Shown here: positions 8,929-17,750 of the stretch, piece by piece
Numbering within the stretch: position 1 is the stretch's first letter
How the letters are laid out: every line of letters begins with the position of its first letter
Origin: Emticicia fluvialis
GTDB taxonomy: Bacteria; Bacteroidota; Bacteroidia; Cytophagales; Spirosomataceae
DNA: 64,000 nt
Assembly: GCF_024793945.1 (NCBI RefSeq)
Contig: NZ_JANUSD010000022.1
Coordinates: 1-64,000, forward strand
Direction of reading: 5' to 3'
Translations under genes and position numbers: made by a program
Notes under the pieces: generated by a model
The model's input: the letters and a program-made list of their open reading frames with translations, nothing else
What the model was told of the DNA's origin: nothing
Database searches by the model: none

Positions 8929-11535
8929 TTAGAAAGTAATCGTATTTACCGTGCTGGATGCCGATGTGTTGGTAGTACTTTTCAAAGTGGCACCCGAAGT
9001 AGAGTAGGTACCTCCGGTATATAAACCCCATCCTGACGAATTGCCTGTAAAACTGCCTCCCGTATAGCTTCCGCCGAAGTAAATTTTATACTGCGTATTT
9101 TTTAATAAACCAGGTGAAGAAAAGTGGAAATAATAAGTGGCATTTTTAGGTTTGAAAGTAACCAGTTCTGTGCCGGATGCGTTTTCAATATGCAGCAATG
9201 AAGAAGTGGCCAGTTGGGTGCTCGATTTGATAAACATACCTACCTGGGTTGAGGCTGCCCCCATCGCCTTCGACATATTTGAACTTGAACCTGCCGCAAT
9301 CAGTGTGCCTCCGTTTACAAGAAATGTGCCGTTTACATCTATGGCTTCTTCGGGTTGGTTGGTAGGGCCGTTTACAATGGTTATACCGCCTTTAATGGTA
9401 ATGTTGCCATTGCTATCTATGGCATCGCTTCCTGACACTATCAATACACCATTGTTAATGAACAGATTGCTTCCATCATTAGATTCTGTTCCGCCAGAAA
9501 CCGTTCCTTTCGTAACATTAATACCATCGTTTGACGCAGATACATTGGTTATGCCTCCATCAAAAGTAATGGTTGGCGCTTCAATTCCCTCTGTCGATTT
9601 GGTGATATTAATAGTACCGTTGCTCACCGTAACACTGGTTTCTGATTTAATGCCATCATCGGTGGCAGCAATATTCAATTCGCCATTTGTGATTATGAAA
9701 CTGCCATCGCTCTTAAAGCCTTTGGCTTCACTGGTTTGCGAACTGCTATAAGTGTATTTGCTTCCTGTGGCCGAAATAGCAGTGGCACCTCCGCTAATAG
9801 TGGCAGTACCGTCCACAGTTATGCCTTTGCCACCGGTACCGGTGTTGGTAATAGTAAGATTACCACCTTTAATAGCCAGGTTTTTATCACAATTGATACC
9901 GGCAGAAGCAGCAATGTCAGCATCGTCAGTTACATAATAAGCTGCGCCTGATACGGTTATTTTTACTGTACCTGCCGAAAGCGTGAAGTCGCCATCAGTT
10001 TTAATACCTTTGGCGCCTTTTCCGCTTACGGTAAGGGTAACAGCATCTGCTGTACCGATTGAGGTGTAACTGGCGCTTTTGATGGCGTTGCCTTTGTCAC
10101 CGGTGGTAGTTACTTTTACAGTTCCGCCTTTAATTGAAACATAGGGTGTTATGCCTGCGTCTGTTCCGTCATACTGCGCGCTGATGCCATCGTCTACACT
10201 ATTAACAGTTACCGAGCCACCATTAATAGACACGTACCCTTCTTCTGCCACAATACCATCACTTGTAGCGTTTACGTTAAGGGTTCCGTTATCAATCATA
10301 AAGTAATCATTGGCATGTATCCCATCTTTTACTGCCGATTTTACAATGATATTAGATTCTTTAACATAGATATAATCGTCTGAAACTATGCCGTGCTTGT
10401 AGTTTCCGGTTATATTGAGTGTACCAGTACCCATAAAACCCAGTTGCCCTTCGCTGAAGAATGTTCCTTTCTGGTCTTCACTGCTGCTGGTATAAGTAGT
10501 GCCGTCTGCCAGAGCGTTAGTGGTTCCGCTCAGTATATTAATTGTTGCCTTTTTGCCAGACTGTATATTTATAGCAGGGCCACTGCTGTTGGTCAGGTTC
10601 AGACCTTTCATGGTAATATTGAACTGATAATCGCTGTAAATCTTGAAACTACCTTTTGTAGCCGTACCCGATAACAGATATACAATTTCTTTGGTCGTGT
10701 TTTTAGAGGTAACGGTTACATCGGCACCATTTACGGCTACACTAACGCCATCGTTGATGAATGCGTTGTTTACCGCTGCACTGGTCCCTGAATAAGCTAT
10801 CACCACTGTATCTTTGGCTGGGTTCGCTATACCTGCTGTGCCGGCTGCTATGACTAAAGTAAGGGTAGTGGTTTGCCCGCCAAAGCTAATATTAAAAATG
10901 GCGGTTCCGGCTGAAGTTGGCGTACCTGAAATGGTATAGGTCAGGTTGCCTGAGCCATTAGCCAATGTTCCGGCTGTTAATGTGGCAGTTAGTCCTTCGA
11001 CTCCGGTTGAAGAAACCGTTGAAGCATCATAATAACCACCGTTACCGCCAGTATAGGCCAATGTGGTTGTGCCAGAATAGGCAGTTTCGCTTGTTCCAGC
11101 AGCCAGTGCAGTTGAACTGGTCAGACTGGCAATACTGGCCTGAGAAACCGCTACAGATAATGAAAGCGTACAACTTTGCCCGCCTAATTCAATCGGAAAG
11201 CTAGCCGTTCCCGCAGTGGCGGGTGTTCCGGTGATCATAAAGCTGGCAGTTCCACTTCCGGTAGCTAAAGTACCTGCCGATAACGTGGCGGTTAATCCGG
11301 TTACACCAGTTGAGGCAACGGAGGTTCCTGATGAATACTCAGCTGCATTTCCGCCTGAATAAGGAACATTGGCAGTAGCCGTAAAAGATACCCCACTGGT
11401 TGCGTTTGCCGAGAATGTTGCTTTTGAACAATCGAGTGCTGAAATGCTCGCGGTTTTTGTGAGTTCGTCAGTTTTACATGATTGAAATAGTGATAAAACT
11501 GTTAAAAATAACAATTGAACTATGGGTTTATTCAT
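8929..11535 (-). CDS. Cthe_2159-type carbohydrate-binding surface lipoprotein
   Basis: An 868-residue protein with a lipoprotein leader (MNKPIVQLLFL...LFQSC, lipidated Cys20). Residues about 28-115 and 116-205 are two related Ser/Thr/Gly-rich domains sharing GVTGLTATL or GVEGLTATL, SGTP or TGTP, and GGQ-(S/T)-TL motifs, likely Ig-like spacers. The rest is a right-handed beta-helix-like series of short G-(G/T)-x-(L/V)-x-(I/V) rungs with repeated D-(D/G)-I-x-(A/S) turns (SDDYIY, KDGIHA, SDGIVA, DDGISA, DDGIKS), matching the Cthe_2159 family, whose founder binds polygalacturonic acid. The C-terminal 80 residues are Ser/Thr/Gly-rich. Start: the ATG before MNKPI gives a proper leader; the 28 extra upstream codons do not. 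It is transcribed alone. Role: binding polysaccharide or adhesion at the surface (inferred). Confidence 0.82.
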   Translation of the reverse strand: MNKPIVQLLFLTVLSLFQSCKTDELTKTASISALDCSKATFSANATSGVSFTATANVPYSGGNAAEYSSGTSVASTGVTGLTATLSAGTLATGSGTASFMITGTPATAGTASFPIELGGQSCTLSLSVAVSQASIASLTSSTALAAGTSETAYSGTTTLAYTGGNGGYYDASTVSSTGVEGLTATLTAGTLANGSGNLTYTISGTPTSAGTAIFNISFGGQTTTLTLVIAAGTAGIANPAKDTVVIAYSGTSAAVNNAFINDGVSVAVNGADVTVTSKNTTKEIVYLLSGTATKGSFKIYSDYQFNITMKGLNLTNSSGPAINIQSGKKATINILSGTTNALADGTTYTSSSEDQKGTFFSEGQLGFMGTGTLNITGNYKHGIVSDDYIYVKESNIIVKSAVKDGIHANDYFMIDNGTLNVNATSDGIVAEEGYVSINGGSVTVNSVDDGISAQYDGTDAGITPYVSIKGGTVKVTTTGDKGNAIKSASYTSIGTADAVTLTVSGKGAKGIKTDGDFTLSAGTVKITVSGAAYYVTDDADIAASAGINCDKNLAIKGGNLTITNTGTGGKGITVDGTATISGGATAISATGSKYTYSSSQTSEAKGFKSDGSFIITNGELNIAATDDGIKSETSVTVSNGTINITKSTEGIEAPTITFDGGITNVSASNDGINVTKGTVSGGTESNDGSNLFINNGVLIVSGSDAIDSNGNITIKGGITIVNGPTNQPEEAIDVNGTFLVNGGTLIAAGSSSNMSKAMGAASTQVGMFIKSSTQLATSSLLHIENASGTELVTFKPKNATYYFHFSSPGLLKNTQYKIYFGGSYTGGSFTGNSSGWGLYTGGTYSTSGATLKSTTNTSASSTVNTITF

Positions 11536-11679
11536 ATTGGTGGTTGTTTTAGAAAAGGAACATTGTGTATTGTGGTTATAGACGAACAAAAACTGAAAAG
11601 AGTGGTATAGGAAAGACAAACTTTATGGGCATACCATAAAATTGAAGTGCGCCCAAATTGGATTGTAAAAACAAACAAT

Positions 11680-11711
11680 AAAAAAAGAGACCGCCGGTTT
11701 ATGGCAGTCTC
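11680..11711 (-). terminator. Terminator of the rsmH-glycosyltransferase operon
   Basis: On the minus strand GAGACTGCC pairs with GGCGGTCTC (one G-U pair) over a 7-nt loop and is followed by TTTTTTTATTG. It sits 28 bp beyond the FAD oxidoreductase stop. Confidence 0.85.
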
Positions 11712-11739
11712 CTGAATACTTATCTTATTTGTCTAATTC

Positions 11740-13065
11740 TTAAAAACCTATCTGGCCTGAAAGAGACGCTCCGTAAGGTACAAAATCGGCATTTATGCCC
11801 ATTACTTTACAGGCTTCGGCCGCAACTCTGATAGAGTTGTTGGTACTTCTTTCGTCAGGGTAAATATGAGCCATATTGGCTATGTAAAGATTTTTGGTTG
11901 GGGTCTCGCAAGCCGGTACTTTTTCAGAGAAATTCAAATCGCATACAGTTGCAGCTGTATTGGTTTTGAAGATGTACACATTTTTTATCCAGTCTTCTGA
12001 GAACTCCGGATTAATGCGTTTCAAAGGCGGAATCATCAGGTCTTTGATTTCTTCATTACTCATTTTCGCCAGGTCTTCACTCATGGCAAAGTAGCGGGAT
12101 AAATACAGAATATGTGAGCCATTGTATTGTTCTTTCGGTATAAAATTGGTGTGCTCAATTACCCCACCAAACGGAAAACCCTGGTCGGCCACGTTCATCC
12201 AGTAAATATGGCTGAACGATTTCTTCATTTCCAGAATTGTACACACAGCACCGAAATACTCAATGCCGTTGGCACCAAGCGGTGAGTTTTTAATTTTATC
12301 GAAATAAATAGAAGGTATAGTCAGCAGGAATTTATCTCCTTCAATGTTCAGATTTTTGGTTTTTATACTTTTTATTTCGTTATTTTCAATCTTAAATTCT
12401 TCAACGGGTTCATTTTTGATGAGTTCCACGCCCATTTCATCCAATCTTTTCAGAAGCGTTTCTATCAGGGTTTTCCAACTTCCCTGAATATAGCCCAGGC
12501 GCTCGTCTCCCGATTTCCTTGAACCCAGTCTTTGAGCCATCCGGCCAATCATCCACGACAACGGTACCTGCCCTGCATAAGGCCCGAATTTGATATTGAG
12601 CATGGGTTTCCAGAGGGCATCTGTTATATCTCGCCCTGCCCATTTATAAAACCATTCCAGGGTAGGGGTGCCTTCATTCTCGCGCCACTTGGCCAGTTTA
12701 CCCAAAAAAATACTGGTTAATCCAAAACGGATTTTGCCTAAAAAACCTACGGGTTTAAACTTCAGTAAATCAACTGGTGAATTAAAATCATATATTTTTC
12801 CATTTCTGAAAACCCCCATAGTGGTTTTTTTATAGAAAGCTTTATCAGCAATACCCAGATCTTGCAACAACCAGCGTAATTCGGCATCCTGCGTAAAGAA
12901 ATGGTGGTAGTAATACTCCAATTGGTTGCCGCCAATCTCAAAAGTATTGAGTAGCCCGCCAAATTTATCGCTGCCTTCAATTACGGTTACCTTAATGCCC
13001 TGTTTGGCTGCAACGTATGCAGCCGCCAGACCGGTCATGCCACCACCTATGATGTTTAATTTCAT
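11740..13065 (-). CDS. FAD-dependent amine-oxidase-like oxidoreductase
   Basis: This 441-residue protein has an N-terminal dinucleotide fold GGGMTG (7-12) and the EGSDKFGG stretch (35-42) of the NAD(P)/FAD-dependent amine oxidase / protoporphyrinogen oxidase / UDP-galactopyranose mutase superfamily; a second FAD contact is likely at NLYIANMAHIYPDERSTNNS near the C-terminus. It is the last gene of the glycosyltransferase operon, 22 bp beyond the GT-C-like gene. Related flavoproteins often accompany polyprenyl-sugar glycosyltransferases in surface loci, but their reaction is mostly unknown. A sugar or lipid-carrier modification is inferred from context; a true UGM is not supported, since the protein is longer and its motifs differ. 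Confidence 0.75.
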   Translation of the reverse strand: MKLNIIGGGMTGLAAAYVAAKQGIKVTVIEGSDKFGGLLNTFEIGGNQLEYYYHHFFTQDAELRWLLQDLGIADKAFYKKTTMGVFRNGKIYDFNSPVDLLKFKPVGFLGKIRFGLTSIFLGKLAKWRENEGTPTLEWFYKWAGRDITDALWKPMLNIKFGPYAGQVPLSWMIGRMAQRLGSRKSGDERLGYIQGSWKTLIETLLKRLDEMGVELIKNEPVEEFKIENNEIKSIKTKNLNIEGDKFLLTIPSIYFDKIKNSPLGANGIEYFGAVCTILEMKKSFSHIYWMNVADQGFPFGGVIEHTNFIPKEQYNGSHILYLSRYFAMSEDLAKMSNEEIKDLMIPPLKRINPEFSEDWIKNVYIFKTNTAATVCDLNFSEKVPACETPTKNLYIANMAHIYPDERSTNNSIRVAAEACKVMGINADFVPYGASLSGQIGF

Positions 13066-13087
13066 ATCAGCTTTTAATATCTTTATT

Positions 13088-14899
13088 TTATTGAATCTTG
13101 ATTGCTTGTTCTTTTATAACTTTAAACCTGCTGTTTTCCAGCTTGCCTATCTTCATACTGTAGGATCCAACCGGCAGGTCTGGTTTGGCCACTACGGCTT
13201 CAATATGGCTATTATAGAAATTACCCGAACTTAAAAAGGTTGTAAATTTATTGGCCGGCGCCTCCAGAGTAAATGCCAGACGGGTTTTATCGTTCGTAAA
13301 AATGGCATAATAACCATCATATCTGGTACAGGCAGGAACGGCCGTGTTTTCCATTTCTATCTGAATAGAGTTCGAATCGTCGGTAATTTTCACGGTTTCT
13401 GCTCTGGTGTTAGGTATCTGGTTTATATAAAGGGCTTTGTTTAGGCTGTCAATTTCTGCCGGCGGAGTATAGTTCTTAAAATGCACCCTGCTGATCCAGA
13501 GTATGTCGTTTACATATTTCATTATGCCCGGCACAAAACCTGCATAGTTGAAAGGTGGAATGGGCAGGCGTTGATATTGATTAATTGGCGCGTGGTCGTC
13601 AGGGTTCCGGGAGTTCTCAAAGGCATAGTAGTAATAACGGCCGTTGTTTTTCCAGTTCAGAATGGTAGTTCCAAAGAAACGCCTGTGTTTTTCAACCTCG
13701 TCCAGGCTTTCGTAATAAGAAAAAAGACTGAATAAAATGGCTGCAAGTATCGAAATCCGGAGGTACTTTTTCCACTGTGCAACAGCCACTACATTGAAAA
13801 AGCTCAGGTAAACAATGGCAAACAAAATAATGGAAACAGTTTTATAACGGCTGGCAAAGGCTTGTTCTAAACCCTGGCTGGCTCTTGATACCGAAAAGGC
13901 CGCTCCGCTTAAACCAACAAAAATAAAGGCAGCCAGCAAATAAAGATTGAATTTTGGGTGTGCCAGCAGTCGGGTATAAAGTCTGTAAAACCAATTGCTG
14001 TTGTCTTTCTTTGCTTTTGGCAGAAAGTGATAATACAAAAAAGTAAATAGCTGCACAGCCAGCCAGCCAACTAAAACCACCCCCGCCGAAATAGCCACCA
14101 CATGTTTAAGTGTTACGTTATAGAACTGAACGGTGCTATCAATAGGAGAGCCGAAAAAGGCAAAGAAATCGCCGATGATAATATGCGGAAACTGTGTGAT
14201 GTTCACCTTTACATCCGGCCGTATGCCCGGTTTCTCAAAATCATGAAAATAAAGCCAGAAACTGAATGCCAGAAATACAAAATACTGTATTTTCTCGCCT
14301 CGCGAGCGGGTGTATAGTAAAATGGGTATGGCCGCCAGAAACGCAAACATACCATTGCCATTGGTAAACATGGCTATAAAAAACAGTACAATGCTTAAAT
14401 AAAAAGCCCATTTCTGTTTATTGAACAAAAGCAGACTAAAACCCCATAAACCAAAAATAATAACTACATTGGGCTGCAGTGAGGTAATTGCCCAGAAGAT
14501 GTTTTCAATAGGTTGGGTGTTGAAAATAATGAACAGAATAGGTATTAAATAGGCTACTCCAAGATTTATTTCGCGAAGCAACCGATAAAAAACAAAGGGA
14601 AGAATGAGCAAATGGGCCACGCCCATCAGCATTAAAATCTTATAGTTAACTTCGCCAAACAACTGGTAGCATAATAATGTGCTGAGCCTTACATAGATTA
14701 TGCGGTGCTCGCACATCTGCGAAAAAAGCAGTGTCATCTTTTCGCCAAAGGTGCTTTGCTGCATCCAGCTGGCCAGAAAACCCTCTATGCCGTGCCAGTC
14801 GTCGTTCCAACCTATGTTAAACGCATTTTTGAACGCAAAAGCATAAAATGCTACAATAGGAACCAACACCAGAATATAAATACCTAACTTTTTTTTCAT
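13088..14899 (-). CDS. Polytopic membrane protein, candidate GT-C glycosyltransferase
   Basis: A 603-residue protein with about ten membrane helices over residues 5-430 and a soluble C-terminal domain (about 435-603) rich in beta structure. The first extracytoplasmic loop has WNDDW (Asp33, Asp34), in the position where GT-C enzymes such as PMT, ArnT and GtrC-like proteins carry their catalytic acidic pair. I do not recognise a named family. It sits between a DPM1-like glycosyltransferase, which could make its polyprenyl-phosphate-sugar donor, and an FAD oxidoreductase in one operon. A role in transferring that sugar to a glycan, lipid or protein outside the membrane is inferred; another polysaccharide membrane protein is possible. 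Confidence 0.6.
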   Translation of the reverse strand: MKKKLGIYILVLVPIVAFYAFAFKNAFNIGWNDDWHGIEGFLASWMQQSTFGEKMTLLFSQMCEHRIIYVRLSTLLCYQLFGEVNYKILMLMGVAHLLILPFVFYRLLREINLGVAYLIPILFIIFNTQPIENIFWAITSLQPNVVIIFGLWGFSLLLFNKQKWAFYLSIVLFFIAMFTNGNGMFAFLAAIPILLYTRSRGEKIQYFVFLAFSFWLYFHDFEKPGIRPDVKVNITQFPHIIIGDFFAFFGSPIDSTVQFYNVTLKHVVAISAGVVLVGWLAVQLFTFLYYHFLPKAKKDNSNWFYRLYTRLLAHPKFNLYLLAAFIFVGLSGAAFSVSRASQGLEQAFASRYKTVSIILFAIVYLSFFNVVAVAQWKKYLRISILAAILFSLFSYYESLDEVEKHRRFFGTTILNWKNNGRYYYYAFENSRNPDDHAPINQYQRLPIPPFNYAGFVPGIMKYVNDILWISRVHFKNYTPPAEIDSLNKALYINQIPNTRAETVKITDDSNSIQIEMENTAVPACTRYDGYYAIFTNDKTRLAFTLEAPANKFTTFLSSGNFYNSHIEAVVAKPDLPVGSYSMKIGKLENSRFKVIKEQAIKIQ

Positions 14900-14934
14900 A
14901 AAAGAACACGCTAAAAGGTTGGGTAGCTCTCAAA

Positions 14935-15852
14935 CTAAACTTTCTCGACAGACCCCACGTAATCCTGAAAATGCACTGCAGGAAGAAAATTGAAATTTAC
15001 ACGATATGACAGTACCGTAAAAACCAGAATCAGTGAACTTAGAAAGGCCTGCATCAATATACCTAAAAACAGCAATACGCCCCACATCGGGATGTAAACA
15101 CTATAGGCAAAAACAATAATAATGCTTGCAATGGCCACCATAATAAGTAATGAAATGGCTATCATTAGCCGAACCGAAACGGTGTCAATATAAACAGCAA
15201 TGGCGCTCAGGCCATGTATAACCAATGAGGTATAGTTCATCTTTGACTTGCCCGTGTATCTCTCTCCTCTTTCAAGCCCAACCGATTTGTACGTTAGCCT
15301 TGACCGGATAATGCCACCGGGGTAGTGGTTCCAGATGTCTGATACGTGTGTAACCTTGTTGAGCAGTTTAAGCGGAATAACTGAAAAATTACCAAAGTTG
15401 ATTACCTTACCGGTTAAAAGAATAAAAATGTATTTATATATTTTGTAGAAAATCTTGAAGAAGAAACTCTCGTTACGTTTGGTGCGGCGGGCAAAAACAA
15501 TTTCTTTTCCGTTGCTTTTTATGGCTTCTGCAAGTAACAAAAGTAAATGCTCGGGTTGGTCTTCACCGTCTACATCCATTACCACCACAAAGTCGCTGTC
15601 ATAATTTACATTCAGGTAAGACAGCCCAATGGCTATTGCTTTCTGGTGGCCAAGGTTTTTGTTCAGGTGCAGAATTTCAAGGGGGTGTCCTTTCAGTTTG
15701 TCTATGTTTACTTCCAGACTTGAGCAGTCGTCTACTACTAGTATCTGGTAGTTGCTGTATTCGGTGTTAGCCAATACCAAACGTATTTGTTCAGCGAGTT
15801 GATACAGGCAGTCCCAGTCATTAAAAAGTGGTGTAACAATAGTTATTTTCAT
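14935..15852 (-). CDS. DPM1/GtrB-like family 2 glycosyltransferase
   Basis: A 305-residue enzyme with a GT-A domain (1-215) and two C-terminal membrane helices (about 225-290). VVDDCSS (39-45) and DVDGEDQPE (93-101) bind the nucleotide sugar and metal; NLGHQKA follows the usual pattern. By its build it should load a sugar onto undecaprenyl phosphate. It lies 35 bp upstream of the GT-C-like gene in the same operon, which would use such a donor. The insertion of Glu in DVDGEDQ, against DGDLQD in the other copy, suggests a different subgroup and perhaps sugar. Confidence 0.87.
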   Translation of the reverse strand: MKITIVTPLFNDWDCLYQLAEQIRLVLANTEYSNYQILVVDDCSSLEVNIDKLKGHPLEILHLNKNLGHQKAIAIGLSYLNVNYDSDFVVVMDVDGEDQPEHLLLLLAEAIKSNGKEIVFARRTKRNESFFFKIFYKIYKYIFILLTGKVINFGNFSVIPLKLLNKVTHVSDIWNHYPGGIIRSRLTYKSVGLERGERYTGKSKMNYTSLVIHGLSAIAVYIDTVSVRLMIAISLLIMVAIASIIIVFAYSVYIPMWGVLLFLGILMQAFLSSLILVFTVLSYRVNFNFLPAVHFQDYVGSVEKV

Positions 15853-15911
15853 AAAAAAGCATCTTCTGTTTTTGGACTTTACCCCCGCTCAGGAACCAGT
15901 AACTCACAAAA

Positions 15912-16751
15912 TTAGGAAAAATTACGCTCGTGTGCTTGAATTTGTTCGTCGTATCTCCTGTTTGTTTCGGCAATGGTGGCATCGTATCTGTAATCCAGCC
16001 ATTCGTTCACATCGGCAAACATTTGTTTTCTGTTTTTCAGAAACCCTACATTTGTGGCCGACTGTACATTGCTTAGCCCGCCTCTGTGTTTACGGTACAC
16101 CCCCATCGGCTTTGGTATATAATGAATGTCGCCCTGCGCGGCCAGTTGTATCACCAATGCCCAGTCGCCCGCGGCGGCACGGCTGTGCCATGCTGCAAAA
16201 TCATGGTCGCGGAAATGGTTTCTGTAAAAGGTGCTGGCAGTAGCAATAAACCATCGGTCTTCCAGAATATCCTGAATGGTTGAGTGCATCTTCTGGTCTG
16301 AAGTATTGAAAAAATGCCCCGGCGAATGGTCTTCATATATCACCTGCATATTATGGTGGCAAATCATATAGCTTTTATTGGCCTCCATAAAATCAAACTG
16401 CTTTTGCAGCTTCAGGGGGTCAGTCCAGTAGTCATCTCCCTCGCACAAGGCCACATAATCGCCTTTGCAGGCTTTTATAATACCTAATACATTATTGCGC
16501 CCTGCAAACTCTTTAGGTTCTGTTGGCCCCTGGTTTTCCTGATGAAGAAAAGCATTGAATAGCTGTGGGTGCTGCGCTATGTATTCTCTGATAATGGTCT
16601 GATTATTATCGGTTGAGGCATCATCACCTATTACAATTTCATAGCTAAAATCAGTTTTTTGCATCAGAATACCATCTAATGTCTGCCTTATAAACGATTC
16701 ATGGTTATAAGTAGGAACACAAACACTTACTTTGGGTCTGGTAGATTCCAT
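15912..16751 (-). CDS. Family 2 glycosyltransferase
   Basis: A 279-residue soluble GT-A enzyme without membrane helices. IGDDAS (41-46) and EGDDYWTDP (104-112) are the nucleotide and metal motifs of the WcaA-like subgroup; the stretch GDWAL further on is the usual acceptor-side Asp. It is a paralogue of the next gene upstream (16758-17741) and lies 6 bp behind it. It likely adds one sugar to a lipid-linked glycan at the inner face of the membrane. Acceptor and donor are unknown. Confidence 0.85.
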   Translation of the reverse strand: MESTRPKVSVCVPTYNHESFIRQTLDGILMQKTDFSYEIVIGDDASTDNNQTIIREYIAQHPQLFNAFLHQENQGPTEPKEFAGRNNVLGIIKACKGDYVALCEGDDYWTDPLKLQKQFDFMEANKSYMICHHNMQVIYEDHSPGHFFNTSDQKMHSTIQDILEDRWFIATASTFYRNHFRDHDFAAWHSRAAAGDWALVIQLAAQGDIHYIPKPMGVYRKHRGGLSNVQSATNVGFLKNRKQMFADVNEWLDYRYDATIAETNRRYDEQIQAHERNFS

Positions 16752-16757
16752 GCCGTT

Positions 16758-17741
16758 TTAAAAGTTTTTTTTGAGTCGATGTGGCAATAAAGCAAAAAAA
16801 CTATAGGTACTTACAAGCCATACAGGTAGTATATAATCGCGGATTATTTCCTTTTTAGTTGCATAAGACGGTTTTGCTAAACGCAGGTATTGAATAGCCG
16901 CAAAAACCTTTTTGAAGTAGGTGTTTGCATACTGACTGCTGTCTAAAAGCATACGGTAATAACGGGCAATATTCTTGTTGAGCGTGGTATGAAACCGGCG
17001 GTTTAGCTCTTCATCTATACCGCGGTACATTCCAATACGGTTTTCCAGAAATTCGGCATCGGCATAGCCGTCAGTGAAGCTCATGCCGCTGTGGCGGTTT
17101 TTTCGGTAGACTGACATCACCTTGTTTATGTACCTGAACTTGCCTCCGTTTTTACCCAACAGGATATACCGCGGGATGTCGCCGCTTTTTGATTCATGAA
17201 ACCATTTCGGATAATTGGTAATTACTCCATGACGAAACAAAATGGCCGAAGTGGCTATAAACCAGACTTCGTCTTCACCAATAAAATCTTCAATGGTAAC
17301 TATCTCTTTCTGGTCTGGAGGATTCACGAACTGATTCGGATGAGAATCATCATCAAAAATGATTTCGGCATTATGAAAACAGGCCACATAATCAGGGTTG
17401 GTGTCCAGAAAATAAACCATCTCTTGCAGCTTGTTGTTGTCTGTCCAGTAGTCATCGCCATCCATTGGTGCAATGTATTGTCCTTTTGCTACTTCAAGGG
17501 CCACCAAAGTATTATTTTTACCAAAGCCACCCAGGTTTTTTTCATGCAGCAGCGGTACAATTATGTTGGGGTATTTCTGATGATATTCTTTTATAATAGC
17601 GGCCGTGTTATCTGGCGACGCATCGTCACCCACTATTACTTCAAAACTAAAGTTCACCTTCTGGCTAAGAATAGAATCTAAGGTTTTACGAATAAACGGC
17701 TCATGTTTATAAGTTAAAACCACTACGCTTACTTTTATCAT
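16758..17741 (-). CDS. Family 2 glycosyltransferase
   Basis: A 327-residue GT-A enzyme with VGDDASPD (37-44) and DGDDYWTD (94-101). It shares the N-terminal domain plan and many residues with the neighbour at 15912-16751, so the two come from a duplication. Its extra C-terminal 50 residues end in a hydrophobic stretch (YILPVWLVSTYSFFALLP) that may dip into the membrane. It is 9 bp behind rsmH and so probably translated from the same message. Confidence 0.85.
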   Translation of the reverse strand: MIKVSVVVLTYKHEPFIRKTLDSILSQKVNFSFEVIVGDDASPDNTAAIIKEYHQKYPNIIVPLLHEKNLGGFGKNNTLVALEVAKGQYIAPMDGDDYWTDNNKLQEMVYFLDTNPDYVACFHNAEIIFDDDSHPNQFVNPPDQKEIVTIEDFIGEDEVWFIATSAILFRHGVITNYPKWFHESKSGDIPRYILLGKNGGKFRYINKVMSVYRKNRHSGMSFTDGYADAEFLENRIGMYRGIDEELNRRFHTTLNKNIARYYRMLLDSSQYANTYFKKVFAAIQYLRLAKPSYATKKEIIRDYILPVWLVSTYSFFALLPHRLKKNF

Positions 17742-17750
17742 CTCATGCTT

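Noticed and set aside
9137..9751. 204-codon plus-strand open frame opposite the large surface lipoprotein gene
   Set aside because: It lies wholly antisense to a repetitive Ser/Thr/Gly gene with few stops in that frame. Its Pro/Val/Leu-rich translation mirrors the repeat pattern and has no domain.
11740..13065. UDP-galactopyranose mutase
   Set aside because: The FAD fold is shared, but the length and the motifs past the first domain do not fit UGM, and no galactofuranose genes are near.
17196..17681. 161-codon plus-strand frame opposite a glycosyltransferase gene
   Set aside because: Antisense to conserved GT motifs, and without features of its own.
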